Below are positions 25,762 to 34,869 of a stretch of 64,000 nucleotides of DNA, piece after piece. Position numbers and translations under genes: made by a program. The notes under the pieces are model-generated. The model had not been told where the DNA came from and did no database searches. It saw only the letters and a list, made by a program, of their open reading frames with translations. The first letter of the stretch is position 1; each line of letters opens with the position of its first letter. Origin of the DNA: Streptomyces xantholiticus (GTDB taxonomy: Bacteria; Actinomycetota; Actinomycetes; Streptomycetales; Streptomycetaceae); the NCBI RefSeq assembly GCF_014651015.1, contig NZ_BMWB01000004.1, positions 362,635 to 426,634 of the forward strand, written 5' to 3'.

Positions 25762-26775
25762 GTGCGTACCGACTTCTTTGCCCGGCTGGACCGGGAGCCG
25801 GAACCGCCGAAGATTGAGATCCCGCGGATGAGCCGCACGCGTCTCGCCCTCTTCGGCGGGACGTCGGCGTTCTATCTGGCCATCGTCGTCGCCGTGCTGG
25901 CGTCGACGTGGCTCGTAGCCCTCGACTGGAAGCTGATGCTCTTCCGGCCCTACGAGCAGTGGCCCGAGCAGCACGCCTTTCTCGACTACTTCGTGGTGCT
26001 CGGCCAGCGCGGGCCGACGGCCGTCATGGTCGCGGCATGGCTGGGCTGGCGCTCCTGGCGCCAGCACACCCTGCGCCCCCTTCTCGCGCTCGGCGCGGCC
26101 CTGCTGCTGCTGAACGCCACGGTGGGCGCGGTCAAGATCGGACTCGGCCGCCTCGGCCCCCACTACGCGACGCAGATCGGCTCCGCCGAGCTCTTCGCCG
26201 GCGGCGATATATTTCCTTCCGGACACACCGCCAACGCCGTGGTGACCTGGGGAATCCTGGCGTATCTGGCCACCACCCCGAGAGCCAGGCGCTATCTGTC
26301 GGCCCTCTCCGCCGTAGTGTCACTGGGCGTCGGCCTGACCACCGTGTATCTCGGTACGCACTGGCTGAGCGATGTACTGCTCGGCTGGGCGGCGGGACTG
26401 CTGATCCTGCTGGCTCTGCCCTGGTGCGAGCCGCTGATCGGCCGCGCGGAGGCCTGGATCCTCGGCATGCGCGACCAGTGGAGCGCCCGCCGCACGTCGG
26501 CGCCCTCGCTGCCCGTCGCGTCGGGCGGGCCGCGTCCCGCGGTGTTCCCGCAACGCGGCACCGACGCCTCCCCGGCGGACGACCCGGCGCGCGAGCCGGT
26601 GGCGACCGTCGGAACCACCACCCGGCCGGCGCCGGGTTCCGCGACCGGCCCGGCGGCAAGCACCAGGACGACCACGCACGACCGGTCCCGGGCGCACCCG
26701 CGCTCGGAGCGGACTCCGGTGACCCCCTCGGGCACCAGACGGCCTCCCCATTCGCGGCCGCTGACGGGCGGCTGA
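25762..26775 (+). CDS. PAP2-superfamily membrane phosphatase
   Basis: 337 residues with a TM-rich core (residues about 30-235). The acid-phosphatase signature is present as KIGLGRLGPHY, FPSGHTANAVVTW (His in PSGH, near residue 153) and GTHWLSDVLLGWAAG (His and Asp). The first motif lacks the classic RP pair, as in several actinobacterial members. The tail, about residue 250 onward, is a disordered Pro/Thr/Arg-rich extension (STRTTTHDRSRAHPRSERTP). Likely substrates are undecaprenyl or phosphatidyl phosphates outside the membrane. The GTG start is probably leaderless. Confidence 0.87.
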   Translation: MRTDFFARLDREPEPPKIEIPRMSRTRLALFGGTSAFYLAIVVAVLASTWLVALDWKLMLFRPYEQWPEQHAFLDYFVVLGQRGPTAVMVAAWLGWRSWRQHTLRPLLALGAALLLLNATVGAVKIGLGRLGPHYATQIGSAELFAGGDIFPSGHTANAVVTWGILAYLATTPRARRYLSALSAVVSLGVGLTTVYLGTHWLSDVLLGWAAGLLILLALPWCEPLIGRAEAWILGMRDQWSARRTSAPSLPVASGGPRPAVFPQRGTDASPADDPAREPVATVGTTTRPAPGSATGPAASTRTTTHDRSRAHPRSERTPVTPSGTRRPPHSRPLTGG

Positions 26776-26805
26776 GCGCAGGCGGGCGACCGGCCCGCGT
26801 GCGAC

Positions 26806-26858
26806 ACGACGCACGAAGGCCCCGGTACTCGTCGAGTACCGGGGCCTTCGTGCGTCGT
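26806..26858. terminator. Bidirectional terminator, 25-bp perfect stem
   Basis: ACGACGCACGAAGGCCCC... (26806-26830) pairs perfectly with 26834-26858 around a GTC loop. It lies between the convergent PAP2 and I78 genes, 31 and 9 bp from their stops. Confidence 0.9.
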
Positions 26859-26867
26859 CCGGTCGGC

Positions 26868-27083
26868 TCAGCCCTTCCAGCAGCGGATGACAGAGCCGTC
26901 CTTCACCTCGAAGTTCAGCCGGCCGACCATGTACTCCATGGTGATGATCGAGCCGGGCGGCAGCGCCCTGACGGTCGACCAGCCGCGCTCACGGGCCTGC
27001 CGCTCGGCTTCTGCGGCGTCGAGGCCGACGTACGACTCCGGGCTGTCGTCGGGCTGTGGGGGAGGGGTCGGTATGGGTGCCAT
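26868..27083 (-). CDS. I78-family peptidase-inhibitor-like protein
   Basis: 71 residues. A proline-rich head (MAPIPTPPPQPDD) leads to an I78 fold: YVGLDAAEAERQARERGW, VRALPPGSIITMEY, VGRLNFEVKDGSVIRCWKG. The R-L-N-F and DG-x-V-x-R-x-x-x-G endings are typical of the potato-inhibitor-I/I78 group. No signal peptide is seen, so a cytoplasmic role is likely. The ATG has only a weak GGTGGG upstream. The function in Streptomyces is unknown; restraint of the secreted serine proteases is unlikely without export. Confidence 0.75.
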   Translation of the reverse strand: MAPIPTPPPQPDDSPESYVGLDAAEAERQARERGWSTVRALPPGSIITMEYMVGRLNFEVKDGSVIRCWKG

Positions 27084-27374
27084 GGACCCACCGTAGGCGG
27101 CAGCGGACGGTGACGGAAGCGGAACGGGCGACGCTCCCAGCAGCCCCGTATACCCCACCGGTCACGCTTCTGTCACAGGACATCGACACATGTTCTGTTC
27201 GAACCCGTTCACCCGAACGGGCTCTCCGGCGGCGTTCGTACGCCATTCGGAGCACCGCGGTCGATCATGAAGAATTGCATTTCATCTGCCTTTTCCAATT
27301 CACGTCGGACGCCGCTCCCGAAGCAATTCACACGACCTGAGGAATTCACCGTTCTTTCACAGAACCCACTCGAC

Positions 27375-28343
27375 TCATGGGCTTTCCGCCAGAGCACGGG
27401 ACAGCCGGTCCCGGGCGGCCCTGATGTGCTCGCTCAGCTCCGGCGGCTCGACGACCTCGAAGTCGACCCCCATGAGCATCACGTGGATGACGAGCACGTC
27501 CAGGCTCGCGGCCCCGGTTCGCAGCAGGCACTGCGTGTCGTCGACCGCCTCCAATACCCCGTCGGACGGCCCGACGACGTCGGCCGCACGCTCGGCGGAG
27601 GTGTGCAGCCTGATGACCGCCTGAGCCGTGTACGCGCGGGTGGAGACGCCCTGGGAGACGTAGCCCGCGAGATCGTCGGCGGGCGGCGTACGCGGTGCGA
27701 AACGGGGGCCGTGCGGGGGCTTCGGGACGATCCGGTCGGCCCGGAAAGTGCGCCAGTCGTCGCGCTCGACGTCCCAGGCCACGAGGTACCAGCGGCGCTC
27801 CGTGCACACCAACCGGTGCGGTTCGACGGTGCGCCGCGTGGCCGAGCCTCCGTGGTCGCGGTAGTCGAAACGCAGCCGCTCGCTGTCCCGGCATGCGTTC
27901 GCCAACTCGGTGAGCACACCGGCGTCCACGGTCGAACGCTGCTGTCCGCGCAGCATCGGGACGGTGAAGGAGTTCAGCGCGCTCACCCGCCGCCGCAACC
28001 GGTTCGGCAGCACCTGCTCCAGCTTGGCCAGGGCGCGTACGGAGGTCTCGCCGATGCCCTCGATGCCCTGGCCGGCCGCCGTGCGCAGACCGACGGCCAC
28101 CGCAACGGCCTCCTCGTCGTCCAGGAGCAGCGGCGGCAGTTCGGCGCCCGCGCCCAGTTGGTAGCCGCCCCCGGTGCCCGGGCTCGCGTTGACGGGGTAG
28201 CCGAGCTCGCGCAGCCGGTCCACGTCCCTGCGGACCGTGCGCGGGGTGACACCGAGCCGGTCGGCCAGGTCGGCGCCGGACCATTCACGGTGCGCCTGCA
28301 GAAGGGACAGCAGACGCAGCAGTCGTGCCGAGGTTTCCAACAT
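27375..28343 (-). CDS. WYL-domain transcriptional regulator (YafY type)
   Basis: 322 residues. An N-terminal DeoR-like wHTH (SARLLRLLSLLQAHREWSGADLA..., RLGVTPRTVRRDVDRLRELG, GTGGGYQLG) is followed by the WYL domain (RRTVEPHRLVCTERRWYLVAWD, DWRTFRADRI) and a WCX region. WYL domains sense nucleic-acid or nucleotide ligands. The ATG at 28343 has no clear ribosome site and may be leaderless. A perfect palindrome 22 nt upstream suggests autoregulation. A longer frame to 28661 overlaps the neighbouring gene and is not real. Confidence 0.88.
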   Translation of the reverse strand: MLETSARLLRLLSLLQAHREWSGADLADRLGVTPRTVRRDVDRLRELGYPVNASPGTGGGYQLGAGAELPPLLLDDEEAVAVAVGLRTAAGQGIEGIGETSVRALAKLEQVLPNRLRRRVSALNSFTVPMLRGQQRSTVDAGVLTELANACRDSERLRFDYRDHGGSATRRTVEPHRLVCTERRWYLVAWDVERDDWRTFRADRIVPKPPHGPRFAPRTPPADDLAGYVSQGVSTRAYTAQAVIRLHTSAERAADVVGPSDGVLEAVDDTQCLLRTGAASLDVLVIHVMLMGVDFEVVEPPELSEHIRAARDRLSRALAESP

Positions 28344-28364
28344 GCGAGGGAGTCTGCCAGCGGT

Positions 28365-28385
28365 CGAGGACAGTCTCTGTCCTCG
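28365..28385. promoter_or_regulatory. Palindromic operator upstream of the WYL regulator
   Basis: CGAGGACAG-TCT-CTGTCCTCG, perfect 9-nt arms, centred 33 nt before the WYL start and 32 nt from the stop of the next gene. It probably lies at the -35 and is the regulator's own site. Confidence 0.6.
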
Positions 28386-28416
28386 ATCCGCGCCGCCAGG
28401 TGCTCCGCCGCGGCTG

Positions 28417-29214
28417 TCAGGGAACCGTGGTGATACGGACGCAGAGGCTGTTGTCGCCGGTGTAGCAGGGTGCGGCGGTGCCACCTGCGGTGCGCTGCTC
28501 CGGGTAGACGAAGATCGACTTCTTGTCCCAGACGTCATCCAGGATGCGGGAGATCCGCACCTCGGCGACGTCCGGGGCGGGACGCAGCCACAGCTCCCAC
28601 AGCTGCTCCTCAGCCGCTCCCTCGGCCAGCGGCCCGAACGGCAGGGTGAAGCCGAAAGCACGACCGTCGCCGGTCACCGGCACCTCGTGCACCCGCTCGC
28701 CCGACCGCAGCCGTGCGCGGGCCACCGCGCCCTCGCCGAGCTCCGCCCCGTACAGGACTCCCTCGACCGTCATGGCGACCTGGTCGGGGGCGAGCTCGAT
28801 CGCACCGGCCTCTGCGTGCGGTGCCCGCACCCAGCAGCGCACGGCGAGGCGGCCGTCGGCCGTCGGGTAGGGGACGCGTACGGCGACCGGCCCGCGGACC
28901 GGGTCCTGGTCGACGATGGCGCGCAGATCGCGGATACCCGACTCCAGCACCTCGCCGGACTCCGCGCAGACGTCCCAGCGGCCCTCCGCGAGCTCGGCCG
29001 AGGGGGCCAGCACGGCTCGTGCGGCTCCGTCACCGGAGCCGGTGAGCGGCAGTCGCAGCTCGTCGGCCGTGCCTTTGCCGCCGCGCCGCTTCAGGAGGAG
29101 CGCCGTGCCGGTGGCAGCGCCACCGGCGACGTCGAAGGTGATGGTGCCGTCGGCGTGGGCGAGGCAGTCTGCGCGCGGTATCGGACGGCCCGTGGATGTC
29201 ATGGGCATGCTCAT
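28417..29214 (-). CDS. Hypothetical protein translationally coupled to a glycosyltransferase
   Basis: 265 residues, no firm family. It is predicted to be mainly beta: DGTITFDVAGG, ALLLKRRGG, LRLPLTGSGDGAARAVLAPS, AVRVPYPTADGRLAVRCWVRAP and LWELWLRPAPDVAEVRISRILDD, ending YPEQRTAGGTAAPCYTGDNSLCVRITTVP. No signal peptide and no TM. The ATG overlaps the glycosyltransferase stop as ATGA; the arrangement suggests a shared role in glycan or teichoic-type polymer synthesis. It resembles proteins annotated only as transferase in Streptomyces; I could not identify a catalytic motif. Confidence 0.8.
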   Translation of the reverse strand: MSMPMTSTGRPIPRADCLAHADGTITFDVAGGAATGTALLLKRRGGKGTADELRLPLTGSGDGAARAVLAPSAELAEGRWDVCAESGEVLESGIRDLRAIVDQDPVRGPVAVRVPYPTADGRLAVRCWVRAPHAEAGAIELAPDQVAMTVEGVLYGAELGEGAVARARLRSGERVHEVPVTGDGRAFGFTLPFGPLAEGAAEEQLWELWLRPAPDVAEVRISRILDDVWDKKSIFVYPEQRTAGGTAAPCYTGDNSLCVRITTVP

Positions 29215-30497
29215 GCGCTCTTCTTCCCTCTTCGGATCACGTCCGCGGCAAGATAACGCAGCGAGTACGCCTTGTCGTACAGCGCGCTCCGGCCGCGGTG
29301 CAGCACCTCGCGCAGCGCACCGCGTGAACGCGCGCCCTCCCCGCGCGCGACGAGTTCGGTGAACAGCGCCTCGTGGCGCTCCGCGATGGGAGCCGGGTCG
29401 AACCGGGCCGAAGCGGCCAGTGCCGCACGGCCGGCGCGCTGCCGCAGTTCGTCGTCGCCTATCAGCGCGAGCAGCGCGTCGGCGATGGCGTCCACGTCCC
29501 CGACCGGGACCAGCCGGCCGTCCACACCGTCCTCGATGATCTCCGCGGGCCCGTGTGGGCAGTCGGTGGAGACGACCGGCAGGCCGCAGCGCATCGCCTC
29601 GACGATGGTCATGCCGAACGACTCCAGGCGGGAGGTCACGGCCGCGATCGAGCCCTTGACCCACTCGGCCTCCAGCGGGTTCGCGGGCCCCATGAGGAAG
29701 ACGTGGTTGTGCAGCCCGCGCTCGTCGATGAGGGCGCGCAGCGCCTGCTTCTCGTTGCCGCTGGCATCGCCGCTGCCGTAGATCCGCAGCCGCCAGTCGG
29801 GGCGGGCGGCGACCACCTTGGAGAAGGCCTCGACGAGCAGGTCGTACCGCTTGACGCGGGTGAGACGGCCCGCCGCGACGACCCACTTGGACGTGCAGTC
29901 CGCGGGAGCCACGGCGGGGGCCGGCACGCTGTTGGGCACCGCCTCGATACGCACGCCGGGCAGCTTCAGCCGCTCGCGGTAGGAGCGGGCGTCCGCCTCC
30001 GTGACGGTGGTGACCGCGTCGAGCATGGTGTAGCGGTGGGCGATCTCGCGGCGCAGCCGGTAGCCGTGGCTGTCCAGCGTCAGATGCTCCTGGCCGACCC
30101 GCACCACGCCCCGTCGGGTCTGGCGGGCGATGGTGACGTTGAGGCCCGGGCGGGTGCCCACGACCATGTCGGCGTCAAGGGACGACAGATGGGCGGCGAT
30201 CCTGACGTCGGTGAGCCGGCTGTACTGCTTGTGCCGGCCGTCGCCTCGCGGGAAGACCTTCGCCGGCAGCTTGGCGAGCGGGTCGTTGCCGTCGTAGCCG
30301 GGGCTCTTCTTCCGCAGGTCGACCAGATGCTTCATGGTGACACCGGCCGGGGCGCCCATGGCCGGCTCGTCACGGTGGCGGAAGACGGAGACGATCTCGA
30401 CGTCGTGCCGTTCGGCGAGGGCGTGGGCGAGGTTGAACGTCGTCCTGATGGTGCCGCCGATGCCATAGGCGTTGTGGAGCAGAAATGAAATGCGCAT
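29211..30497 (-). CDS. GT4-family glycosyltransferase
   Basis: 428-residue retaining glycosyltransferase. The N-terminus RISFLLHNAYGIGGTIRTTFNLA is the typical GT4 acceptor domain with the GG loop. The C-terminal domain carries SKWVVAAGRLTRVKRYDLLVEAF and the donor-site motif ESFGMTIVEAMRCGLPVV (EX7E). It probably makes a cell-wall or secreted glycan at the inner face of the membrane. The closest general type is the poly-glycerol/teichoic acid TagE-like group (sequence impression only). ATG at 30497, with a G-rich stretch 12 nt upstream. Longer frames upstream are not supported. Confidence 0.87.
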   Translation of the reverse strand: MRISFLLHNAYGIGGTIRTTFNLAHALAERHDVEIVSVFRHRDEPAMGAPAGVTMKHLVDLRKKSPGYDGNDPLAKLPAKVFPRGDGRHKQYSRLTDVRIAAHLSSLDADMVVGTRPGLNVTIARQTRRGVVRVGQEHLTLDSHGYRLRREIAHRYTMLDAVTTVTEADARSYRERLKLPGVRIEAVPNSVPAPAVAPADCTSKWVVAAGRLTRVKRYDLLVEAFSKVVAARPDWRLRIYGSGDASGNEKQALRALIDERGLHNHVFLMGPANPLEAEWVKGSIAAVTSRLESFGMTIVEAMRCGLPVVSTDCPHGPAEIIEDGVDGRLVPVGDVDAIADALLALIGDDELRQRAGRAALAASARFDPAPIAERHEALFTELVARGEGARSRGALREVLHRGRSALYDKAYSLRYLAADVIRRGKKSA

Positions 30498-31243
30498 GCG
30501 TCGCCGCGTCCCCCCGTGGTCCTGCGGATCCTCCTGGTCGGGAGGTCTACGCCACGACTTTACTCGGCTGCTGCGGGCGGTACGGAATCTGCGGTACGCC
30601 GAAGCAGTTGCGCTTCCTGTGACCGCACTGGGCACCCGGCCGCGGCCGTCCTCCGATCGCCAACGGACTGACGAGGGCGTCGAGTCGAGGGGGCCTTCTC
30701 CAGGTGTTCGGACGAGACGGGCAGCAGCGGTCCACCTGCGGTGCACGGCTGCGGGTGGTGCGGACAGCGCTCGGCACAGGCCCCGGCGAGGCGGGCGGAG
30801 CAGGACTTGGCCGCGTCGGTGCAGCACATGACCGCCGCCCGGCCCCCGATGCGAGGGGGCCAACTCCTCACCTGGCACAGCCTGCCGGAACGCGCACGCC
30901 TGCGGTCGCCGACCGCACGTACGAACTGCTGCGCGGGCTCGTCGCCGCGGTCGTCGCCGAACAGCGGCTTCCCGACTCCCTGGCGCCGCGGCCGCGGCGC
31001 GCCGGTCCTCGTGCACGAACTGCGCCGCGGCTCGGTCCTGTTCAGTGGCGAGCCGGCCGAACCAGCCGGCCCCGTGCCCGGTGCCCCTCCCCGGCAAGCG
31101 TGCCACGGCCGGGGGGGCGGCGCGGAGCGACGCCGTCCGCTTCATTCGTTGCCGTTCCGGGCGTGACCCGCACCACGGATCGCCCGTTGAACCGTTGAGC
31201 CGGGACCCGCCCGGCCCACCCGATCAAGTCCGAGGAGCCACCC
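30498..31243. other. 746-bp stretch without a recognisable gene
   Basis: Several overlapping frames on both strands are open, but their translations are low-complexity Arg/Ala/Pro/Ser and match no family I recognise. The left end must hold the glycosyltransferase promoter and the right end the ribosome site (GAGGAG) of the next gene. It might be a decayed gene, since short plausible bits such as VADRTYELLRGLVAAVV (plus strand, about 30900) are seen but lack conserved context. Confidence 0.5.
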
Positions 31244-32023
31244 GTGCCGCGCATGCTCGACGTCAGCGAGGACGTACGCGCCGAGATCGGCGACGAAGAA
31301 GCCGACCGACTGCTCGCCGGCCTGAACGCCCCGGGCAGCTACGACTGCACCTCCTGCCGCACTCCGGGCGACTCCGAGCAGGAGCGCACCAGCACCGTGC
31401 TGTTCGTCGGCGACGAAACGGCCGTGCTCGCCTTCGCCCACGCCACCTGCATCCCGTCCCAGGTCGTACAGGTGGCGGAGGACCAGCTCCAGGGCGCTGT
31501 CCGCTCCATCACCGGTGAGGAGCCGCGGATCCCGGGTGCCGCCCCCCGGCAGGCCGTGCTCGGCGTGACCAGCGGTCTGATCCTCATCGACGCCGATGTG
31601 TACCCCGCCCTCGTCGTGGAACCGACCGCGCCGATCGCCCGCCCGGGCACGACGGGCAGCGGCGGCGACGACTTCCTGCCGCTCCTGATCGAGCAGGGCT
31701 TCCTGCCGGTCACCGATGTGAACCAGCGCCCGTCCCAGCTGCCCGGCTGGTCGGTGCTGGTCGCCATGGGGCAGTTGCACGCCGTGCTCCAGCCCGGTAC
31801 GGGCGGCGGCAGCCCGGTCGCCTGGTGGCAGGCGCACCAGCCGCTCCAGGTCACCGAGGGCTGGCGGACCGCCGTCAACAAGACGCAGACGGTCCTGGTG
31901 TTCGCCGCCCCCGTCGGCTCGATCGGCCAGCAGCCCCGCGAGGACCTGTTGCGCGACGCGTTGGAGAAGGCGGCGGCCAACGGCCGCCTGGTCGCCGCGG
32001 CGATGCCGCTCGCAGGGACCTGA
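31244..32023 (+). CDS. Conserved hypothetical protein
   Basis: 259 residues, soluble, acidic. It begins PRMLDVSEDVRAEIGDEEADRLLAGL and has an isolated CTSC pair near residue 37 (GSYDCTSCRTPGD), then TVLFVGDETAVLAFAHATCIPSQVV and ALVVEPTAPIARPG. The CxxC plus HATC could form a small zinc site. GTG start 6 nt after GAGGAG; an ATG three codons later is possible. It looks like a protein widespread in Streptomyces beside der/cmk, without known function. No operon partner overlaps it. Confidence 0.8.
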   Translation: MPRMLDVSEDVRAEIGDEEADRLLAGLNAPGSYDCTSCRTPGDSEQERTSTVLFVGDETAVLAFAHATCIPSQVVQVAEDQLQGAVRSITGEEPRIPGAAPRQAVLGVTSGLILIDADVYPALVVEPTAPIARPGTTGSGGDDFLPLLIEQGFLPVTDVNQRPSQLPGWSVLVAMGQLHAVLQPGTGGGSPVAWWQAHQPLQVTEGWRTAVNKTQTVLVFAAPVGSIGQQPREDLLRDALEKAAANGRLVAAAMPLAGT

Positions 32024-32251
32024 GCCACGCGCAGGCCACGCGGCCCGATCCGCCGGACGTCCTGGACCGACGCCCCTGGATCACGGGGATGCCGGCCGAC
32101 CGGCCCGGCAGTCACAGGACGTTCGCCGGGGCGGCCCTCCCGCCCCGGCGAACCGGTGTGCCCGCCCGAGCCCGCGTTCCCGTACCGTCCCCCGGAAGAA
32201 TGCAGCCGGCCGCAGCCCGCATCCGGGAGACGGCGGCGTCGTTGCAGGTAC

Positions 32252-32650
32252 GTGCACTCATACGACCCCTCCCCCCAGCCGTTCCAGAGTCAGATCCCCT
32301 CCATGCGCCCCTCGCGCGACGGATCGCCCGGCCGTTCGGCCACGCCGATCTACGACGCGCTGTACTCCGAGTACCTCAGGGCGTTCCGGACGCTGCCGGG
32401 TGACCGCAGCGGCGAGGAGGACATGGACTTCAAGGGGTTCGGTACGAGCCTGCACAGCGGCCGCGGCAACTTCTTCGGCTACGGAAGCCATACGGGCCAC
32501 ACCGGGCACACGAGCGGCCACGACGGCCACACCGACTATCCGGGTGAGCAGGCGAACTCCGGCGGACGCGGTTGGCACCCGCACCAGACCGGCCGGCACG
32601 CCGCCCACCAGCCCGCGGCGCTTCCGCCGGCCCCCCGCAAGGGGCTCTGA
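32252..32650 (+). CDS. Small hypothetical protein with His/Gly-rich tail
   Basis: 132 residues. A conserved-looking head (HSYDPSPQPFQSQIPSMRPSRDG), a helical core (TPIYDALYSEYLRAFRTLPGDRSGEED) and a disordered tail with repeated TGHTGHTSGHDGHT. The core suggests a DUF resembling short streptomycete proteins of unknown role. The start is uncertain: GTG 32252 has a weak AGG; an upstream frame to 32156 or an ATG at 32303 are alternatives. The shared terminator follows. Histidine repeats may bind metal. Confidence 0.62.
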   Translation: MHSYDPSPQPFQSQIPSMRPSRDGSPGRSATPIYDALYSEYLRAFRTLPGDRSGEEDMDFKGFGTSLHSGRGNFFGYGSHTGHTGHTSGHDGHTDYPGEQANSGGRGWHPHQTGRHAAHQPAALPPAPRKGL

Positions 32651-32662
32651 CCGACGTCCTCT

Positions 32663-32710
32663 ACGCCGCTGCCCCGGTACCTGCGATCGCGGGTACCGGG
32701 GCAGCGGCGT
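32663..32710. terminator. Bidirectional terminator between the hypothetical gene and der
   Basis: Perfect 19-bp stem ACGCCGCTGCCCCGGTACC (32663-32681) with 32692-32710 and a 10-nt loop. It starts 12 bp after one stop and ends 6 bp before the der stop. Confidence 0.88.
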
Positions 32711-32716
32711 CGAGAA

Positions 32717-34165
32717 CTACTTCTTGCGGCCGCGCTTCTCCCGCACCCGGACCGAGATGTGGATCGGGGTGCCCTCGAAGCCGAACTCCTCGCGCAGCCG
32801 GCGCTCGACGAAGCGGCGGTAGCCGTGCTCGAGGAAGCCGGACGCGAACAGCACGAACCGCGGCGGCTTGGTGCCGGCCTGCGTGCCGAACAGGATGCGC
32901 GGCTGCTTGCCGCCCCGGATCGGGTGCGGATGCGCGGCGACGATCTCGCCGAGGAACGCGTTCAGCCGGCCGGTCGGGACACGCGTCTCCCAGCCTGCCA
33001 GCGCCGTCTCGATAGCCGGGACCAGCTTCTCCATGTGGCGGCCGGTGAGCGCGGAGACGTTCACCCGGGGCGCCCAGGCGACCTGCTGCATCTCGGTCTC
33101 GATCTCACGCTCGAGGTAGTAGCGGCGCTCCTCGTCGAGGTCGTCCCACTTGTTGTAGGCGACGACGATCGCGCGGCCGGCCTCGACCGCCATCGTGATG
33201 ATGCGCTGGTCCTGGACGCTGATGTTCTCCGTCGCGTCGATCAGGATGACCGCGACCTCCGCCTTCTCGACGGCGGCGGCCGTGCGCAGCGAGGCGTAGT
33301 AGTCGGCGCCCTGCTGGAGGTGGACGCGCTTGCGGATACCGGCGGTGTCGACGAACTTCCAGGTCACGCCGCCGAGTTCGATGAGCTCGTCGACGGGGTC
33401 GCGGGTGGTGCCCGCGAGCTCGTTGACGACGACGCGCTCCTCACGGGCGACCTTGTTGAGCAGCGACGACTTGCCGACGTTCGGACGGCCGATGAGGGCG
33501 ATCCGGCGGGGACCGCCGACGGCGGTGCCGAAGGTCTGGGCCGGCGCCTCCGGCAGGGCCTCGAGGACGGCGTCGAGCATGTCGCCGGTGCCGCGGCCGT
33601 GCAGCGAGGAGACCGGGTGCGGCTGGCCGAGGCCGAGCGACCACAGCGCCGTGGCGTCGGCCTCGCCGCTGGGTCCGTCGACCTTGTTGGCGCAGAGCAC
33701 CACGGGCTTGCCGGCCCGGCGGAGCAGCTTGACGACCGCCTCGTCGGTGTCGGTCGCGCCGACCGTCGAGTCGACGACGAAGACCACGGCGTCGGCGGCC
33801 TCGATGGCGTACTCGGCCTGAGCGGCGACGGAGGCGTCGATGCCGAGGACGTCCTGCTCCCAGCCGCCGGTGTCGACGACCTTGAAACGTCGGCCGGCCC
33901 ACTCCGCCTCGTAGGTCACACGGTCGCGGGTGACGCCCGGCTTGTCCTCGACGACCGCCTCGCGGCGGCCGATGATGCGGTTCACCAGAGTCGATTTGCC
34001 GACATTCGGGCGGCCGACGACGGCGAGGACGGGAAGCGGGCCGTGCCCGGCCTCCCCGATCGCGCCTTCGACATCCTCGATGTCGAAGCCCTCTTCCGCG
34101 GCGAGCTCCATGAACTCCGCGTACTCGGCATCGCCGAGCGCTCCGTGGTCGTGCTGGTCGTTCAT
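32717..34165 (-). CDS. der: Ribosome-assembly GTPase Der (EngA)
   Basis: 482 residues with two tandem Era-type GTPase domains. The first has [12 protein letters not shown], then DTGGWE and ANKVD. The second has [12 protein letters not shown], then DTAGIR and NKWD. A C-terminal KH-like domain follows ([25 protein letters not shown]). Der is needed for 50S subunit maturation. The acidic N-terminal extension of about 45 residues is usual in actinobacteria. ATG at 34165 after GAGGA. It is the last gene of the leftward cmk-plsC-der run, 59 nt after plsC. Confidence 0.97.
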   Translation of the reverse strand: MNDQHDHGALGDAEYAEFMELAAEEGFDIEDVEGAIGEAGHGPLPVLAVVGRPNVGKSTLVNRIIGRREAVVEDKPGVTRDRVTYEAEWAGRRFKVVDTGGWEQDVLGIDASVAAQAEYAIEAADAVVFVVDSTVGATDTDEAVVKLLRRAGKPVVLCANKVDGPSGEADATALWSLGLGQPHPVSSLHGRGTGDMLDAVLEALPEAPAQTFGTAVGGPRRIALIGRPNVGKSSLLNKVAREERVVVNELAGTTRDPVDELIELGGVTWKFVDTAGIRKRVHLQQGADYYASLRTAAAVEKAEVAVILIDATENISVQDQRIITMAVEAGRAIVVAYNKWDDLDEERRYYLEREIETEMQQVAWAPRVNVSALTGRHMEKLVPAIETALAGWETRVPTGRLNAFLGEIVAAHPHPIRGGKQPRILFGTQAGTKPPRFVLFASGFLEHGYRRFVERRLREEFGFEGTPIHISVRVREKRGRKK

Positions 34166-34224
34166 GAAGTCCGTTCCTCGTCCGTCACTGGGCCGCGTCC
34201 GGCGGCCCATTACTCAAGTCTGGC

Positions 34225-34869
34225 TCAGCGCCCGGTCAGGCGCTTCGCGTTTTCCAAGTGGGCGGTCAGCCGCTCCTGGATGCGCACCGTCGCTTCGTCG
34301 AGCGCCTTGCGCGTACGGCGCCCGCTCCGGTCACCGGCCTCGAAGGCGTCCCCGAAGACCACGTCCACGCGGCTGCGCAGCGGAGGCAGCGCCCGTATCA
34401 ACCGTCCGCGCCGCTCGGTGCTTCCCAGCACCGCGACCGGCACGATCGGGGCGCCGCTGCGCACCGCGAAGTACGCCAGTCCGCCACGCAGCGACGCGAA
34501 GTCGCCCTCGCCGCGGGTGCCCTCGGGGAAGATCCCGAGGACTCCGTCCTTCTCCAGGACACCGAGCGCCGCCGTTATGGCGGTGCGGTCGGCGATCGTA
34601 CGGTCCACCTTGAGCTGTCCGATCCCTGTCAGGAACGGATCGAGGGGGCCGACGAACGCCTCCTTCTTGATCAGGAAGTGCACGGGCCTGGGCGCGGTGC
34701 CCATCAGCATCGGCCCGTCGATGTTGTGCGAGTGGTTCACCGCGAGGATGACCGGCCCAGCGGCCGGGACCCGCCACGCGCCGAGGACGCGCGGCCTCCA
34801 CAGCCCGTACATCAGCCCGATCCCGATGCCCCGCCCGACGGCCGCGCCCTTGGGCGAGGGTACGGTCAC
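34225..34869 (-). CDS. plsC: 1-acyl-glycerol-3-phosphate acyltransferase (PlsC family)
   Basis: 214 residues. The acyltransferase motifs NHSHNID (HX4D) and IFPEGTRGEGDFASLRGG (FPEGTR) are clear, with the substrate segment GVLGIFPEG and the IVPVAVLG strand. It makes phosphatidic acid or acylates a related lysophospholipid at the membrane. The GTG start overlaps the cmk stop as GTGA. The conserved cmk-plsC-der order suggests co-transcription. Exact acceptor specificity is not certain. Confidence 0.92.
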   Translation of the reverse strand: MTVPSPKGAAVGRGIGIGLMYGLWRPRVLGAWRVPAAGPVILAVNHSHNIDGPMLMGTAPRPVHFLIKKEAFVGPLDPFLTGIGQLKVDRTIADRTAITAALGVLEKDGVLGIFPEGTRGEGDFASLRGGLAYFAVRSGAPIVPVAVLGSTERRGRLIRALPPLRSRVDVVFGDAFEAGDRSGRRTRKALDEATVRIQERLTAHLENAKRLTGR

